A stretch of 64,000 nt of DNA from contig CAWIAN010000006.1 of the NCBI GenBank assembly GCA_963834135.1, positions 62,001-126,000 of the forward strand, written 5' to 3'. Shown piece by piece: positions 49,718 to 59,035 of this stretch. Numbering within the stretch: position 1 is the stretch's first letter; each line of letters starts with the position of its first letter. The translations under genes were made by a program, and so were the position numbers. Origin of the DNA: Bog-257 sp963834135. Its GTDB lineage: Bacteria; Acidobacteriota; Terriglobia; Terriglobales; Acidobacteriaceae. The notes under the pieces were generated by a model. It saw only the letters and a list, made by a program, of their open reading frames with translations. It made no database searches and had not been told where the DNA came from.

Positions 49718-50770
49718 ATGCCCCTGTTGGCTGGCTCGAATAACGAAAGTGCGCTGTCCGTGCATCAGCTTCCTCCGGAGCCGGTCATCTTTGGTCAGAC
49801 CCCAACCATGCGGGATGTTCGGCAAAAGCTGGAGCGCGTTGCCGGAGCGAATCTCTCGGTTCTGATCACCGGAGAAAGCGGCACTGGGAAGGACATTATC
49901 TCCCGCCTTCTACACCTATACTCCCCCTGGTCTTCTGGTCCTTTCGTGAAGGTGAATTGTCCGGCAATCCCCGGCACACTGCTGGAGAGCGAATTGTTCG
50001 GCTACGAGCGGGGCGCTTTTACCGGCGCGTTTAATCCGAAGCCGGGCCGTGTCGAGATGGCGCATCGCGGCACTCTGTTTCTGGATGAGATTGCGGAACT
50101 GGACGGGGTTCTGCAGGCGAAGCTTCTGCAGCTTCTGCAGGATGGACAATTCAGCCGGATTGGCGCTCAGGAAGACAAGAAAGTCGAAGTACGGGTGGTG
50201 TGTGCCACCAACCGGGAATTGCACGAGGAGATCGAGCAGGGTAACTTCCGCGCGGACTTGTTTTACCGTATCGCGACGATGACGATTCACCTGCCGCCGC
50301 TGCGCGAGCGGGTAGTCGACCTCCCGATCATCTGTGACTACCTGTTGCAGTACTACAACGAGAGATTGAATGGTCGCGCGGTTATGGTGCGGCCGGCCCT
50401 GATGGCGAAGATGCAGCGCTATTCGTGGCCGGGCAATATCCGCCAGCTGGAAAACCTGGTCAAACGCTATGTAGTGATGGGCACGGAAGACGTGATTTTG
50501 AGCGAATTGCTCGAGCCCAATGAGCGCGATCCGGTCGACAGTCTCATGCTGGATGGTCCGGTGTCGTTAAAAAAATTGACCCGACAGACCGTCCGCAAGC
50601 TGGAAGCGCGTATTATTCTTAACGCACTGCACGCGAACAATTGGAACCGCAAGAAAGCGGCACGTTCGCTGGATATCAGCTATCGCGCCCTGTTATACAA
50701 GCTCAAGGAAGTCGGCATCCCCCAGCGCCGCTCCAGCTCCACTACGAAACACGACGATAAGGCCGAGTAA
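49718..50770 (+). CDS. Sigma-54-dependent transcriptional activator without receiver domain
   Basis: About 350 residues. A short N-terminus leads directly into a sigma-54 AAA+ domain: VIFGQTPTMRDVRQKLERVA, Walker A GESGTGKD, the sigma-54 contact loop GAFTGA, Walker B LFLDEIAEL, sensor/arginine finger region and WPGNIRQLENLVKRY. The C-terminal Fis-like helix-turn-helix reads NRKKAARSLDISYRALLYKLKE. With no receiver, it may be constitutively active or controlled by a partner such as the PilZ protein. ATG 49718 is used because a sigma-54 promoter at 49658 would place the longer start (49628) outside the transcript. It lies 19 bases upstream of the Wza-like gene, so it probably heads the export operon. 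Confidence 0.92.
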   Translation: MPLLAGSNNESALSVHQLPPEPVIFGQTPTMRDVRQKLERVAGANLSVLITGESGTGKDIISRLLHLYSPWSSGPFVKVNCPAIPGTLLESELFGYERGAFTGAFNPKPGRVEMAHRGTLFLDEIAELDGVLQAKLLQLLQDGQFSRIGAQEDKKVEVRVVCATNRELHEEIEQGNFRADLFYRIATMTIHLPPLRERVVDLPIICDYLLQYYNERLNGRAVMVRPALMAKMQRYSWPGNIRQLENLVKRYVVMGTEDVILSELLEPNERDPVDSLMLDGPVSLKKLTRQTVRKLEARIILNALHANNWNRKKAARSLDISYRALLYKLKEVGIPQRRSSSTTKHDDKAE

Positions 50771-50788
50771 TCCACAATGAGGTGAGTG

Positions 50789-51508
50789 ATGTTTAGGGAA
50801 GGACAGTCTGTAAAAACGCGCATTTTTTTTGTCGGCATGATATTGCTGGTTGGGCTCTGCTCGATCGCGGCTTACGCACAGGATAGTACCGCCCAGGGGG
50901 CGGAATCCACGGATACGGCAAAGCCTGTTCTGCCAGCCAGCGCTCCGGCGCCCGATGAGGCGAAAGCCGCGCCGCTGCCGGCTTCTAATACTCCCGCCAG
51001 CCGTGTTCCCGCTGTTCACTCCTCGACTTATGTTGTCGGCATCGGGGATGTGCTGGAAATCAACGTGTGGAAAGAAAGTGAGCTGTCGAAGACGGTTCCG
51101 GTTCGTCCCGACGGAATGATTACGCTTCCCTTGGTGGGAGAGATCAAGGCCGTTGGCTTGACTCCTGATCAGCTAAAGGAGCAGGTGACCGCTGCGCTGC
51201 AGAAGGTCGTAACCGACCCGCAGGTCACGGTCATGGTCAACTCGGTAAGCAGCCTAAGTTTCAATATTATGGGTAACGTCAATCGACCGGGCTATTATCC
51301 GCTGACCCGTCCCATGACCATTCTGGATGCGATTGCAATCAGCGGCGGCTTCCGCGATTTCGCCAAGGAAAAGAAAATTTACGTACTGCGTACGGGGCCC
51401 ACCGGGGCACAGCAGAAGATCATGTTCAATTACAAGGAAGTAATCAAGGGCAAGAAGATGGCCCAGAACATTAATCTGCTGCCGCACGACACGCTTGTGA
51501 TCCCGTAA
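50789..51508 (+). CDS. Wza-like polysaccharide export protein (XrtA-type locus)
   Basis: This encodes about 239 residues. The signal peptide (IFFVGMILLVGLCSIAAYAQ) is followed by a Pro/Ala-rich linker and the Poly_export domain (YVVGIGDVLEINVWKESELSKTVPVRPDGMITLPLVGEIKAVGLT), then an SLBB-like domain (FNIMGNVNRPGYYPLTRPMTILDAIAISGGF). It is predicted to form the outer-membrane/periplasmic part of a polysaccharide export channel; no lipobox cysteine is obvious. ATG 50789 has GAGG six bases upstream, with an overlapping GTG at 50786. It starts a co-directional operon of six closely spaced genes typical of XrtA/PEP-CTERM exopolysaccharide loci. Confidence 0.92.
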   Translation: MFREGQSVKTRIFFVGMILLVGLCSIAAYAQDSTAQGAESTDTAKPVLPASAPAPDEAKAAPLPASNTPASRVPAVHSSTYVVGIGDVLEINVWKESELSKTVPVRPDGMITLPLVGEIKAVGLTPDQLKEQVTAALQKVVTDPQVTVMVNSVSSLSFNIMGNVNRPGYYPLTRPMTILDAIAISGGFRDFAKEKKIYVLRTGPTGAQQKIMFNYKEVIKGKKMAQNINLLPHDTLVIP

Positions 51509-51542
51509 GCATTTTGTGATCGGAAAGCGTTAGGAGAATGAC

Positions 51543-53078
51543 ATGAAACGGCAACTCGGAATGGTTTTAGTGGTGCTAGCACTGTTCTGTGTTCCCCTCG
51601 CGTGGGCGCAGAGCGACTCCACCGACTCCTCCAGCAGCAGTTCCGGTTCAAGCGCCTCCGACTCGAGCGGAGCCAGTAGTGTAGGTGTACCTGGAATAAC
51701 AGCGGGCGGGTTCACGGATCCCTCGTTTCAGACCGGGCAGAGCGATCAAAGCGCCTCCGGCGATCAGTCGCAGCAAAGTGATTCCGGCGATGGTACGCAG
51801 CTCAATCCCGACGGCACGCAAACCGTTACTGGGCCGCAGTCAACGTTTAACCATCCCGAGCAGTTGCCGGGCTTGAGCATGATCAATGACGTGACCAAGA
51901 ACACCGGTTTGGGTTTCACAATGAACGTGGGAACGCTGAACAACTATGTATGGGGTGGTCAAGGGCAGCCGAATTATTGGGAAAACATGCTGATGACAAA
52001 CGGCGGGATTGCGTTTTCTCAGTTACGACCAACCTCGCTCGTCCAGTTGGGCTACACCGGAGGTGTAAGTCTCAGTTCCTTGACGTTTGGTCCGTCGAAC
52101 TACTTCACCACTCTAAATCAGACAGGAAACGCCCGGATTCTTTGGAATTTCGCTCACCGCTGGCAGTTGCGCATCAAAGAAAATTATCTCTATTCTGACG
52201 ATCCGTTCGCGCCGTTTCAGCAATATGTAAGCGATCCGACGCCGAACCAGCCCAATACGACAGTGTTTTACCCGAACGCGGTCATCGAGCAGAATACCGC
52301 CACGGCCGATATTTCCTATCGTCTGACCGCGCATGACAGCCTTGACTTTCAGGGCGCCGAATCGTTGCAGCACTTCATTCGGGGCGCCAGCGGGTTGTGG
52401 AACTCCTACACCTGGTCGGGGGGCGGTTATTATCAGCACAATTTTAGTCACCAGCTTGCTGCGGGTGGCGGCTACAACTTTTCCGCATTGGACTTCGGAC
52501 ACGGCCAGTCGCGCGCCGGCGTGCAGATGTTTCAAGGCTTTTTGATGTACAAATTCAATCCCGGCTTTTCAGTGTCCGGCTGGGTTGGTCCGGAGTTGAC
52601 GGCGACCAAGGACTTGATCACGCTGACTTGTATTCCCCCTTACGGTTGTTTGATTGAAGAACTGCACCGCAAGCAATGGGACGTCGCCGAAGGTGGCACT
52701 CTGAGTTATATGCGCAATGGCAACTCGGTGCGTGCCCAATTCAGTCATAGCGTGACCGATGGTGGCGGCGTTTTGGGAGCGGTTAACCTTTATACGGTAA
52801 CGCTTGCCTACGCCCGGCCTTTGAATCGCGTGTGGGGCTTCTCCGCGGCCGCCATGTACGACAACAGCAAGTCAGTTTCGCACCAAATCGATCAATACTG
52901 GAATGCCGCGCAGGGCATGATCAATTTCACGCGGAAGATCGGGGAATCCTGGAACGGCTCCGTCTATCTTCTGTACATCCATCAAACCCAGAATTTCTAC
53001 GGTACGCCGGGTACTTCTTCGGCTGCTGGTTTGGGATTAACGGTCCGCTACATTTGGGGCCATTCACTTGGACGGTGA
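51543..53078 (+). CDS. Outer-membrane beta-barrel protein of the exopolysaccharide locus
   Basis: This encodes 511 residues. A signal peptide (MVLVVLALFCVPLAWAQ) is followed by a Ser/Asp/Gly/Gln-rich low-complexity linker (about 22-100). The ~400-residue body has alternating aromatic/polar strands typical of an outer-membrane barrel (for example GYTGGVSLSSLTFGPSNYF, WNFAHRWQLRIKENYLYSDD), ending LTVRYIWGHSLGR. The position between the Wza-like and Wzz-like genes matches the PEP-CTERM-associated outer-membrane proteins of XrtA loci. It probably forms the outer-membrane exit pore or aids surface assembly. AGGAG lies before ATG 51543. Confidence 0.82.
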   Translation: MKRQLGMVLVVLALFCVPLAWAQSDSTDSSSSSSGSSASDSSGASSVGVPGITAGGFTDPSFQTGQSDQSASGDQSQQSDSGDGTQLNPDGTQTVTGPQSTFNHPEQLPGLSMINDVTKNTGLGFTMNVGTLNNYVWGGQGQPNYWENMLMTNGGIAFSQLRPTSLVQLGYTGGVSLSSLTFGPSNYFTTLNQTGNARILWNFAHRWQLRIKENYLYSDDPFAPFQQYVSDPTPNQPNTTVFYPNAVIEQNTATADISYRLTAHDSLDFQGAESLQHFIRGASGLWNSYTWSGGGYYQHNFSHQLAAGGGYNFSALDFGHGQSRAGVQMFQGFLMYKFNPGFSVSGWVGPELTATKDLITLTCIPPYGCLIEELHRKQWDVAEGGTLSYMRNGNSVRAQFSHSVTDGGGVLGAVNLYTVTLAYARPLNRVWGFSAAAMYDNSKSVSHQIDQYWNAAQGMINFTRKIGESWNGSVYLLYIHQTQNFYGTPGTSSAAGLGLTVRYIWGHSLGR

Positions 53079-53084
53079 TGCATT

Positions 53085-54650
53085 ATGGAACAGTTTGAAG
53101 AGCAGAAATCAGGACAAGGTTTTGGTGAGTACTGGGCGATTGTGCTCCGCCGCAAGTGGTGGATCCTGGGGCCCCTCTTTTTTGGGTGGCTGATCGTCTT
53201 CGCGTCCGCTTGGTTTCTCCCACCGCGTTATGTTTCCGAAAGCACGATTCTGGTGGAGCCGCCAAAAGTTCCCAGCAAATTGGTCGAACCTAACGTGCAG
53301 GTCGACTTGGCCGACCGCGTGCAGAGTATGAGCACGCAGGTGCTGAGCCGTACGCGCCTGCTGGGTCTTATCAACCGCTTTCATCTTTATCAGAGCTACG
53401 CTTTCTCGCCGGACGATCAGGTCGACAAGATGCGCGACGACGTTAAGATGGATCTGATCCAGGGCGAATCCAACATTTCCGGCAAAGCCGAGCTGCTCGC
53501 GTTCAAGATTTCCTACAAGGCGCCTAACGCAGGTGTTGCGCAGAAAGTCACTATCGCGCTGACCTCGTTCTTCGTCGATGAAAACGTTCGCGCCAGCCAG
53601 GAGCAGTCAGAAGCTACGACGCTCTTCCTCGACGGACAGGCTCGTACAGTAGGCCAGCAGCTTGCCGATCAAGAGACTAAGCTGCGCGCATATAAGGCGC
53701 AGCACGATGGCACGCTCCCGGAGCAACTGGATAGCAACATCAAAATCCTCGACGGACTGCAGCAGCAGTTGCAAGCTGCCGAGGCGAAGCGCGAGCAGGC
53801 AGTACAACAGCAGACTTACCTGAACGCCATGCAGAACCAGTACCAGAGCATGAGCGACTCGTCCATCGTGCCAAGTGAGATCGATAAGCAGCTTCTCTCG
53901 GCGCAAACGAATTTGGCTGCCATGGAAGCCCGGTATACGGACGATTATCCGGATGTTAAGAAACTGAAGGAAACCATCGCTGCGCTGGAAAAAGTGAAGA
54001 AGGATTTGGCGACGCAGGCGCGTGAGAACCTGGCTGCCGATCAGGCCACTACCCAGCAGGTCCAGGCTGGAATGCCGATTCTGCAGTTGAAGACCCAGAT
54101 CAAGGTTAACAAGGCGGAGATCGAGCAAGCCAACCAGCAGATCCAGCGTCTGCAGCAGGCGGGGCAGGTCTACCAGGCTCGCTTGAATGCTACCCCGGCG
54201 GTCCAGGCCGAGATGGAAGACTTGCTGCGCGACCGGGAGAATATGCAGAAGGAATACTCTGACCTACTCTCCAAGAAGACGGAATCGGCCCTCGCTACCA
54301 GCTTGGAAATGCGGCAGGAAGGTGCGCAGTTCCGGATCATCGATCCTCCCAGCCTGCCGGACAAGCCGGAATTCCCGGATCGCTTCAAGTTCTCGCTGGC
54401 TGCTATCGGTGCAGGTATTGCTCTGGCGATTCTGTTCGGATTCGGCTCCGAGTTTCTGGATGATCGCATCCGTGGAGAACAGGCATTGTCGGAAGCGACC
54501 AGTTTGCCGGTGCTGGCAGAAATTCCGGCGCTGCCGACTCCGCGCGAGCTGCGCTGGGCCCGGCTGGCTCCTTGGATGGCCGTCGCCGCGGTAGTGCTGA
54601 TCTTGATAGCGCTGCCGTCCGGCGTTGTCTACGCTTACTTCTGGGGATAG
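53085..54650 (+). CDS. Wzz/GNVR-type polysaccharide chain-length determinant (XrtA-type)
   Basis: This encodes 521 residues. An N-terminal Wzz domain begins FGEYWAIVLRRKWWILGPLFFGWLIVFASAWFLPPRYVSESTI (first membrane helix about 25-45). A long coiled-coil middle (about 180-390, many Gln/Glu/Ala heptads) follows, then the GNVR-like segment PALQAEM-type VQAEMEDLLRDRENMQKEYSDLLSKKTESALA. A second membrane helix closes the protein (WMAVAAVVLILIALPSGVVYAYF). There is no kinase domain; the tyrosine kinase is encoded separately at 55626. It sets polymer length. The next gene follows after only three bases. Confidence 0.92.
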   Translation: MEQFEEQKSGQGFGEYWAIVLRRKWWILGPLFFGWLIVFASAWFLPPRYVSESTILVEPPKVPSKLVEPNVQVDLADRVQSMSTQVLSRTRLLGLINRFHLYQSYAFSPDDQVDKMRDDVKMDLIQGESNISGKAELLAFKISYKAPNAGVAQKVTIALTSFFVDENVRASQEQSEATTLFLDGQARTVGQQLADQETKLRAYKAQHDGTLPEQLDSNIKILDGLQQQLQAAEAKREQAVQQQTYLNAMQNQYQSMSDSSIVPSEIDKQLLSAQTNLAAMEARYTDDYPDVKKLKETIAALEKVKKDLATQARENLAADQATTQQVQAGMPILQLKTQIKVNKAEIEQANQQIQRLQQAGQVYQARLNATPAVQAEMEDLLRDRENMQKEYSDLLSKKTESALATSLEMRQEGAQFRIIDPPSLPDKPEFPDRFKFSLAAIGAGIALAILFGFGSEFLDDRIRGEQALSEATSLPVLAEIPALPTPRELRWARLAPWMAVAAVVLILIALPSGVVYAYFWG

Positions 54651-54653
54651 CGC

Positions 54654-55622
54654 ATGTACAAACAACACTTCGGGTTGACGCGCAATCCCTTTGAGATAAG
54701 CCCAGACCCGTTTTTTTACCACCCGACTCCGCGACATAACGAAGCCCTGGCCAACCTGCACTACGGGGTTGGCCGGCGCAAGGGCTTCATCGTTATCACG
54801 GGTGAGGTGGGCACCGGAAAGACGCTGTTAGTGCGCTGCCTGCTCTCGGAGCTGCGTAAGAACAATATCGCTTTCGGATATGTGTTCAATCCCTTGCTGC
54901 CGGTGGTGGAGTTCTTTCAGTACATCATGGCGGACCTGGGGCTTCCTTATTCTGGACGCACCAAGACCGAAATGCTGCTCGACTTGAATCGCTTTCTCAT
55001 TCAGCGTCATGCTCGTGGCCTTATCACGGCGCTGGTAGTGGATGAGGCGCAGGCGCTGAGAACGGAACTGCTGGAAGAGATTCGCTTGTTGACCAATCTG
55101 GAGACTTCGCAACAGAAGTTGCTTCAGATTGTGTTGATGGGACAGCCGGAATTAGAGATCGTGCTGGACTCTCCCGAATTGCGGCAACTGAAGCAGCGAG
55201 TCGCATTGCGCTGCCAGTTGCAGCCACTGGATAGTGCCCAGACCCACGCGTATGTGCTGTCGCGCCTGGAGCGGGCGGGAGCACCGGCAGAGCCGCCTAT
55301 CTTTACCGAAGAGGCTTTGGACAGGGTGTTCGAGTATTCGCGCGGAATTCCGCGCATCATTAACAATCTTTGCGAAAACTCCATGGTGAGCGCTTTTGCC
55401 CACGAGCAGCGGTCTGTTACCGCCGATACGATCACTGAGGTAGCAGCTGACTTCCGGCTAATCGGTCCAGCCCTGCCGGAAGAAGTGCCGCTGTCGGTGA
55501 CCGGCCGCGAGGAGAATGGCGCCAGCCTTCTGCGCAATCTCTTCCGCATGCTGAAAACCATGGATAACCAGGAACTGGAAGGTGACAAACCGATGCAAAC
55601 CACTGCAGCGAGGAGAATCTAA
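54654..55622 (+). CDS. AAA ATPase of the XrtA/PEP-CTERM locus (ExeA-like)
   Basis: This encodes 322 residues. The N-terminus YKQHFGLTRNPFEISPDPFFYHPT is the hallmark of ExeA/PEP-CTERM-associated secretion ATPases. Walker A is GEVGTGKT (50-57), Walker B ALVVDEAQAL, and a C-terminal helical lid contains ERAGAPAEPPIFTEEALDRVFEYSRGIPRIINNLCENS. It probably provides energy or regulation for assembly of the export machinery. It begins three bases after the chain-length gene and ends three bases before the tyrosine kinase gene, so it is within one operon. Confidence 0.93.
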   Translation: MYKQHFGLTRNPFEISPDPFFYHPTPRHNEALANLHYGVGRRKGFIVITGEVGTGKTLLVRCLLSELRKNNIAFGYVFNPLLPVVEFFQYIMADLGLPYSGRTKTEMLLDLNRFLIQRHARGLITALVVDEAQALRTELLEEIRLLTNLETSQQKLLQIVLMGQPELEIVLDSPELRQLKQRVALRCQLQPLDSAQTHAYVLSRLERAGAPAEPPIFTEEALDRVFEYSRGIPRIINNLCENSMVSAFAHEQRSVTADTITEVAADFRLIGPALPEEVPLSVTGREENGASLLRNLFRMLKTMDNQELEGDKPMQTTAARRI

Positions 55623-55625
55623 GCC

Positions 55626-56525
55626 ATGAGTCGAGTGTTCGAAGCGTTACAGAGGTCCCAAGGTGATAATCCCAACTCGCCCTTGGTTCCAGATCAGTCC
55701 GAGATGTCTGCAGTTGGCGGCTCGGCAACAGCCCTTGCCGATTCCGGCCCCATCGATGCCAATTGGTTGAAGGTTCCCCCGGAACGTGTTTTGCGCCCGA
55801 CGCCCACGCCGGAGCAGCGCCTGGTAACCATGACTGAACCCGATGGTCGCGGCGCCGAAATGTTTCGCGTGCTGGCTACCCGGTTGGCGCACATGCAGAA
55901 CAAGCGGCGCCTGCAGAAACTCCTCATCACCAGCTCGGCGGTGGACGAAGGCAAGTCGGTTATCACCGCGAATCTGGCGCTGACCCTGGCTCGCCGTCCC
56001 AATGAGCGCATTTTGTTAGTAGAAGCCGATCTGCGCCGTCCCACAGTCAGCGACCTGTTCTCCGCTACTCCGCTGCGTGGCATCACCGAATGGAACGACA
56101 ACAAGATCTCGATCGACGAGTCGCTCTATCAGGTCCGGGACACACCGCTGTGGATTCTGGCTGCCGGCAAGCCGGTCGACGATCCCTTGCCGCTACTGGA
56201 GTCGCACCGCTTCGCCAAGATGATCGATACCCTGGCGCAATCCTTCGACTGGGTGTTATTCGACGCGACTCCGATGTTCCCGATGGCCGATGCCACATCT
56301 CTGTCCCGCCTGTCCGACGGAGTACTGGTGGTAGTGCGCGAGGGCTTCACTCGCCGCAAAGTCCTGAACAAGGCCATCGAGTCGATTGAGAAATCCAAGC
56401 TTCTGGGTGTGGTCTTCAACGAAGCTTCCATGCTGAACGTGGATTACTCACACTATTACGGGCGGTACGGTTCGAAGAAGGACGCAAAAAAGGAAGCGAA
56501 TCAGGTTAAAGCGGCCTCGGCATGA
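55626..56525 (+). CDS. Bacterial tyrosine autokinase (CpsD/CapB type, XrtA-associated)
   Basis: This encodes 299 residues. The start MSRVFEALQRSQ is typical of XrtA-associated tyrosine autokinases. A deviant Walker A (SSAVDEGKSVITANLA, about 98-113), Walker A' with VEADLRRPTVSDLF, and Walker B WVLFDATPMFPMADA form the P-loop kinase. The C-terminus has a tyrosine cluster (VDYSHYYGRYGSKKDAKKEA) as autophosphorylation sites. It should cycle phosphorylation to regulate chain length with the Wzz-like partner. Its stop overlaps the start of the next gene by four bases. Confidence 0.93.
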   Translation: MSRVFEALQRSQGDNPNSPLVPDQSEMSAVGGSATALADSGPIDANWLKVPPERVLRPTPTPEQRLVTMTEPDGRGAEMFRVLATRLAHMQNKRRLQKLLITSSAVDEGKSVITANLALTLARRPNERILLVEADLRRPTVSDLFSATPLRGITEWNDNKISIDESLYQVRDTPLWILAAGKPVDDPLPLLESHRFAKMIDTLAQSFDWVLFDATPMFPMADATSLSRLSDGVLVVVREGFTRRKVLNKAIESIEKSKLLGVVFNEASMLNVDYSHYYGRYGSKKDAKKEANQVKAASA

Positions 56526-57904
56526 TCCGTTTGTTCAACGCCTACTTCCCCACCCGCACACTGTTGCTGACGGTGACCGAGGCATTACTTGTCACACTCG
56601 GTTTTGTCGTAGCGGTAGTGTTCTGGGCGGGGACGGCGTTTGATGCCAACATCTATCTCCGTTACGAGAACGGATTCGGGCGAATCGGCCTCGTAGTTGG
56701 CGTCTTTCTGCTGCTGATGTACTACTTCGATCTGTATGACTCTGTCGTGCTGTCCAACCGGCGCGAAGTAGTTACACGACTCGTCGGCGTACTCGGTTGC
56801 TCGTTCGTCAGTCTTTCTGTCCTTTATTACGCTTTCCCCGAAATCCGTTTAGCCGGCACGACGCTGTGGTTGGGCGTCGCCATCGTCGGCACTACCGTTC
56901 CCGCCTGGCGCAAACTTTTTTTTGTGATGAACCGCTCTGCTCGGTTCTCAGAGCGCGCCGTCTTGTATGGTGATGGCCCACTCGCTCGCCCCTTGATGGA
57001 AGAGATTGGCGCACGTGCCGATCTCGGCGTTCGCGTGGTCGGGTTCGTTGGTCCCGATACAGATTTGCTTCGCGGTGTCTCGCGCTTTGAGGAAGACGAC
57101 CTGGAAGAACTCGTCGCCGATCAGGGCATTCGTCGCATCGTGGTCACCATGGGAGACCGCCGTGGCAAGATGCAGGTCGAAAAACTGCTTCGGTTGAAGA
57201 CGCGCGGCGTCTACATCCAGGACGGCCCGGAGTACTACGAGAGCATCACCGGTAAGATTCCGCTAGAATCGCTCCGCCTCAGCTGGCTTCTGTTTTCCCC
57301 TGGCTTTCACGTTCGCGCCGCCTTGCGCTTGTACAAGCGTCTGTTTTCGCTGCTCTTAAGCGGTCTGGCCATCATCATTACTTCACCCATTATGTTGTTG
57401 GCGGCTCTTGCAGTTCGCCTCGACTCCCCCGGGCCTGTGATCTTCCGCCAGAAACGAGTAGGCGAGCAGGGCCGGTTGTTCACGGTATTCAAGTTTCGTT
57501 CGATGTACGACGGCTCGGACAAGAAAGCGCTGACGCCCGCTGAGCATGGTGACGCTCGCGTGACCCGCGTCGGTAAATGGCTGCGGCGCATCCGCGTCGA
57601 CGAATTACCGCAACTATTCAATATCATGAAGGGCGACATGGCCTTCGTTGGCCCTCGTCCTTTTGTACCCGAGCAGGAAGAAGAGTGTGCTGCCAAGATC
57701 CCGTTCTATCGTGAGCGCTGGCTGGTGAAGCCGGGCGCGACGGGCTGGGCCCAGATTAACCGCGGCTACAACGTGACCCTGGACGACAATCGCGAGAAGC
57801 TGGCCTACGACTTGTTCTACATCAAGAACGTTTCCTTCGGACTCGATCTCTTTATCATGTTTTCGACCGTCAAGATCCTGATGCTCGGCAGAGGCGGACG
57901 ATAG
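56522..57904 (+). CDS. Polyprenyl glycosylphosphotransferase (initiating sugar transferase, EpsB-type)
   Basis: This encodes 460 residues. About four to five membrane helices and a Rossmann-like CoA-binding fold (YGDGPLARPLMEEIGARADLGVRVVGFVG) form the N-terminal half. A further helix (LFSLLLSGLAIIITSPIMLLAALAVRLDS) leads into the bacterial sugar transferase domain: PGPVIFRQKRVGEQGRLFTVFKFRSMYDG, RIRVDELPQLFNIMKGDMAFVGPRPF, KPGATGWAQINRGY. It moves a sugar-1-phosphate onto undecaprenyl phosphate to begin each repeat unit. It matches the PEP-CTERM-locus EpsB family. It is translationally coupled to the tyrosine kinase gene. Confidence 0.94.
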   Translation: MIRLFNAYFPTRTLLLTVTEALLVTLGFVVAVVFWAGTAFDANIYLRYENGFGRIGLVVGVFLLLMYYFDLYDSVVLSNRREVVTRLVGVLGCSFVSLSVLYYAFPEIRLAGTTLWLGVAIVGTTVPAWRKLFFVMNRSARFSERAVLYGDGPLARPLMEEIGARADLGVRVVGFVGPDTDLLRGVSRFEEDDLEELVADQGIRRIVVTMGDRRGKMQVEKLLRLKTRGVYIQDGPEYYESITGKIPLESLRLSWLLFSPGFHVRAALRLYKRLFSLLLSGLAIIITSPIMLLAALAVRLDSPGPVIFRQKRVGEQGRLFTVFKFRSMYDGSDKKALTPAEHGDARVTRVGKWLRRIRVDELPQLFNIMKGDMAFVGPRPFVPEQEEECAAKIPFYRERWLVKPGATGWAQINRGYNVTLDDNREKLAYDLFYIKNVSFGLDLFIMFSTVKILMLGRGGR

Positions 57905-58019
57905 CCAGAGATGCGCTCCGCGGCGGCATTTGCGGTATGCTTCTAATACCGAATTTGCTGCTAACTAGCCGCTTGTTTTGCGCGAAAACATTGCTACAAG
58001 CTTCGGAGAACATTTTCTT

Positions 58020-59030
58020 ATGAAGAAAGCTCTAATCACCGGCCTCTCGGGCCAGGACGGCAGCTATCTGGCGGAATATCTGGTGGAGTTAGGCTACAGC
58101 GTTTACGGTCTGGTGCGGCGTGAGTCTTCCACTATGCGCTGGCTGAATCGCGTCCAGGATAAAGTCGAGATCCTGTATGGCGACATGCGCGACCAGGTCT
58201 CCCTTGAAGTGGCCTTCGCTAAAGCCACGCCCGACGAAGTCTACAACCTCGCTGGACAGGTGTTCGTCCCGACCAGCTGGCAGTTGCCGGCCGAGACATT
58301 CGACGTCAACGTCGGCGGCCTTGCCCGCCTCTTGAACATTGTCGAACGCCTCAAGCCCGACACTCGCGTCTACCAGGCGTCTAGCTCAGAGATGTACGGC
58401 AACCTTAACGGCTTGCGCAACGAAGAGACGCCGCTGCATGCGACCTCGCCGTACGGAGTTTCCAAGACCGCTGCCCACAAGCTTTGCGATGTCTATCGCG
58501 CGCGTGGCATCTTCGCTGTGGGCGGGATTCTCTTCAACCACGAATCTCCACGCCGCGGTCCCGAGATGGTGACCCGCAAGATCACCCTGGCGTCTGCCGA
58601 CTGGGCCAAGGGCAAGAAGAACAAGGTCAAGCTGGGCAACATGCAGGCTCGCCGCGACTGGGGTTTTGCCGGTGACTACATCCGCGCCATGCACGCCATG
58701 TTGCAGCAGGAGAAGCCTGTCGACTACGTCATTGCCACCGGCCAGTCGCACAGTGTCTATGAATTCGTTGTAGAAGTTCTGCGGACTCTCGACCTCATTC
58801 CACCCGGAGCTAACGTCGCCGATGTGGTGAACGAATACGTTGAGGTCGATCCCAAGCTCTTCCGCACCGGCGAAATCCACGACTTGCGGGGCGACGCTTC
58901 GCTGGCACATCAGTCGCTTAACTGGAAGCCTGAGGTAGACTTCGCTGGACTGGTGCGCATGATGGTTGAGTCGGATGCCGGATCTGCAAAGCATGAAGCG
59001 GCCAAGCCCCAGTTTGCCGGCCGCGCGTAA
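58020..59030 (+). CDS. gmd: GDP-mannose 4,6-dehydratase
   Basis: This encodes 336 residues of the extended short-chain dehydrogenase family. The NAD(P) motif KKALITGLSGQDGSYLAEYLVE is at the N-terminus, with VQDKVEILYGDMRD, the catalytic SSSEMYG and SPYGVSKTAAH (Tyr-x3-Lys), then NHESPRRGPEMVTRKIT and the substrate-binding LGNMQARRDWGFAGDYI. It converts GDP-mannose to GDP-4-keto-6-deoxymannose, a precursor of fucose, rhamnose or perosamine for the polymer. ATG 58020 is chosen because GGAGA lies upstream and it begins the first strand; a TTG at 57978 is also open. Confidence 0.93.
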   Translation: MKKALITGLSGQDGSYLAEYLVELGYSVYGLVRRESSTMRWLNRVQDKVEILYGDMRDQVSLEVAFAKATPDEVYNLAGQVFVPTSWQLPAETFDVNVGGLARLLNIVERLKPDTRVYQASSSEMYGNLNGLRNEETPLHATSPYGVSKTAAHKLCDVYRARGIFAVGGILFNHESPRRGPEMVTRKITLASADWAKGKKNKVKLGNMQARRDWGFAGDYIRAMHAMLQQEKPVDYVIATGQSHSVYEFVVEVLRTLDLIPPGANVADVVNEYVEVDPKLFRTGEIHDLRGDASLAHQSLNWKPEVDFAGLVRMMVESDAGSAKHEAAKPQFAGRA

Positions 59031-59035
59031 ACGTC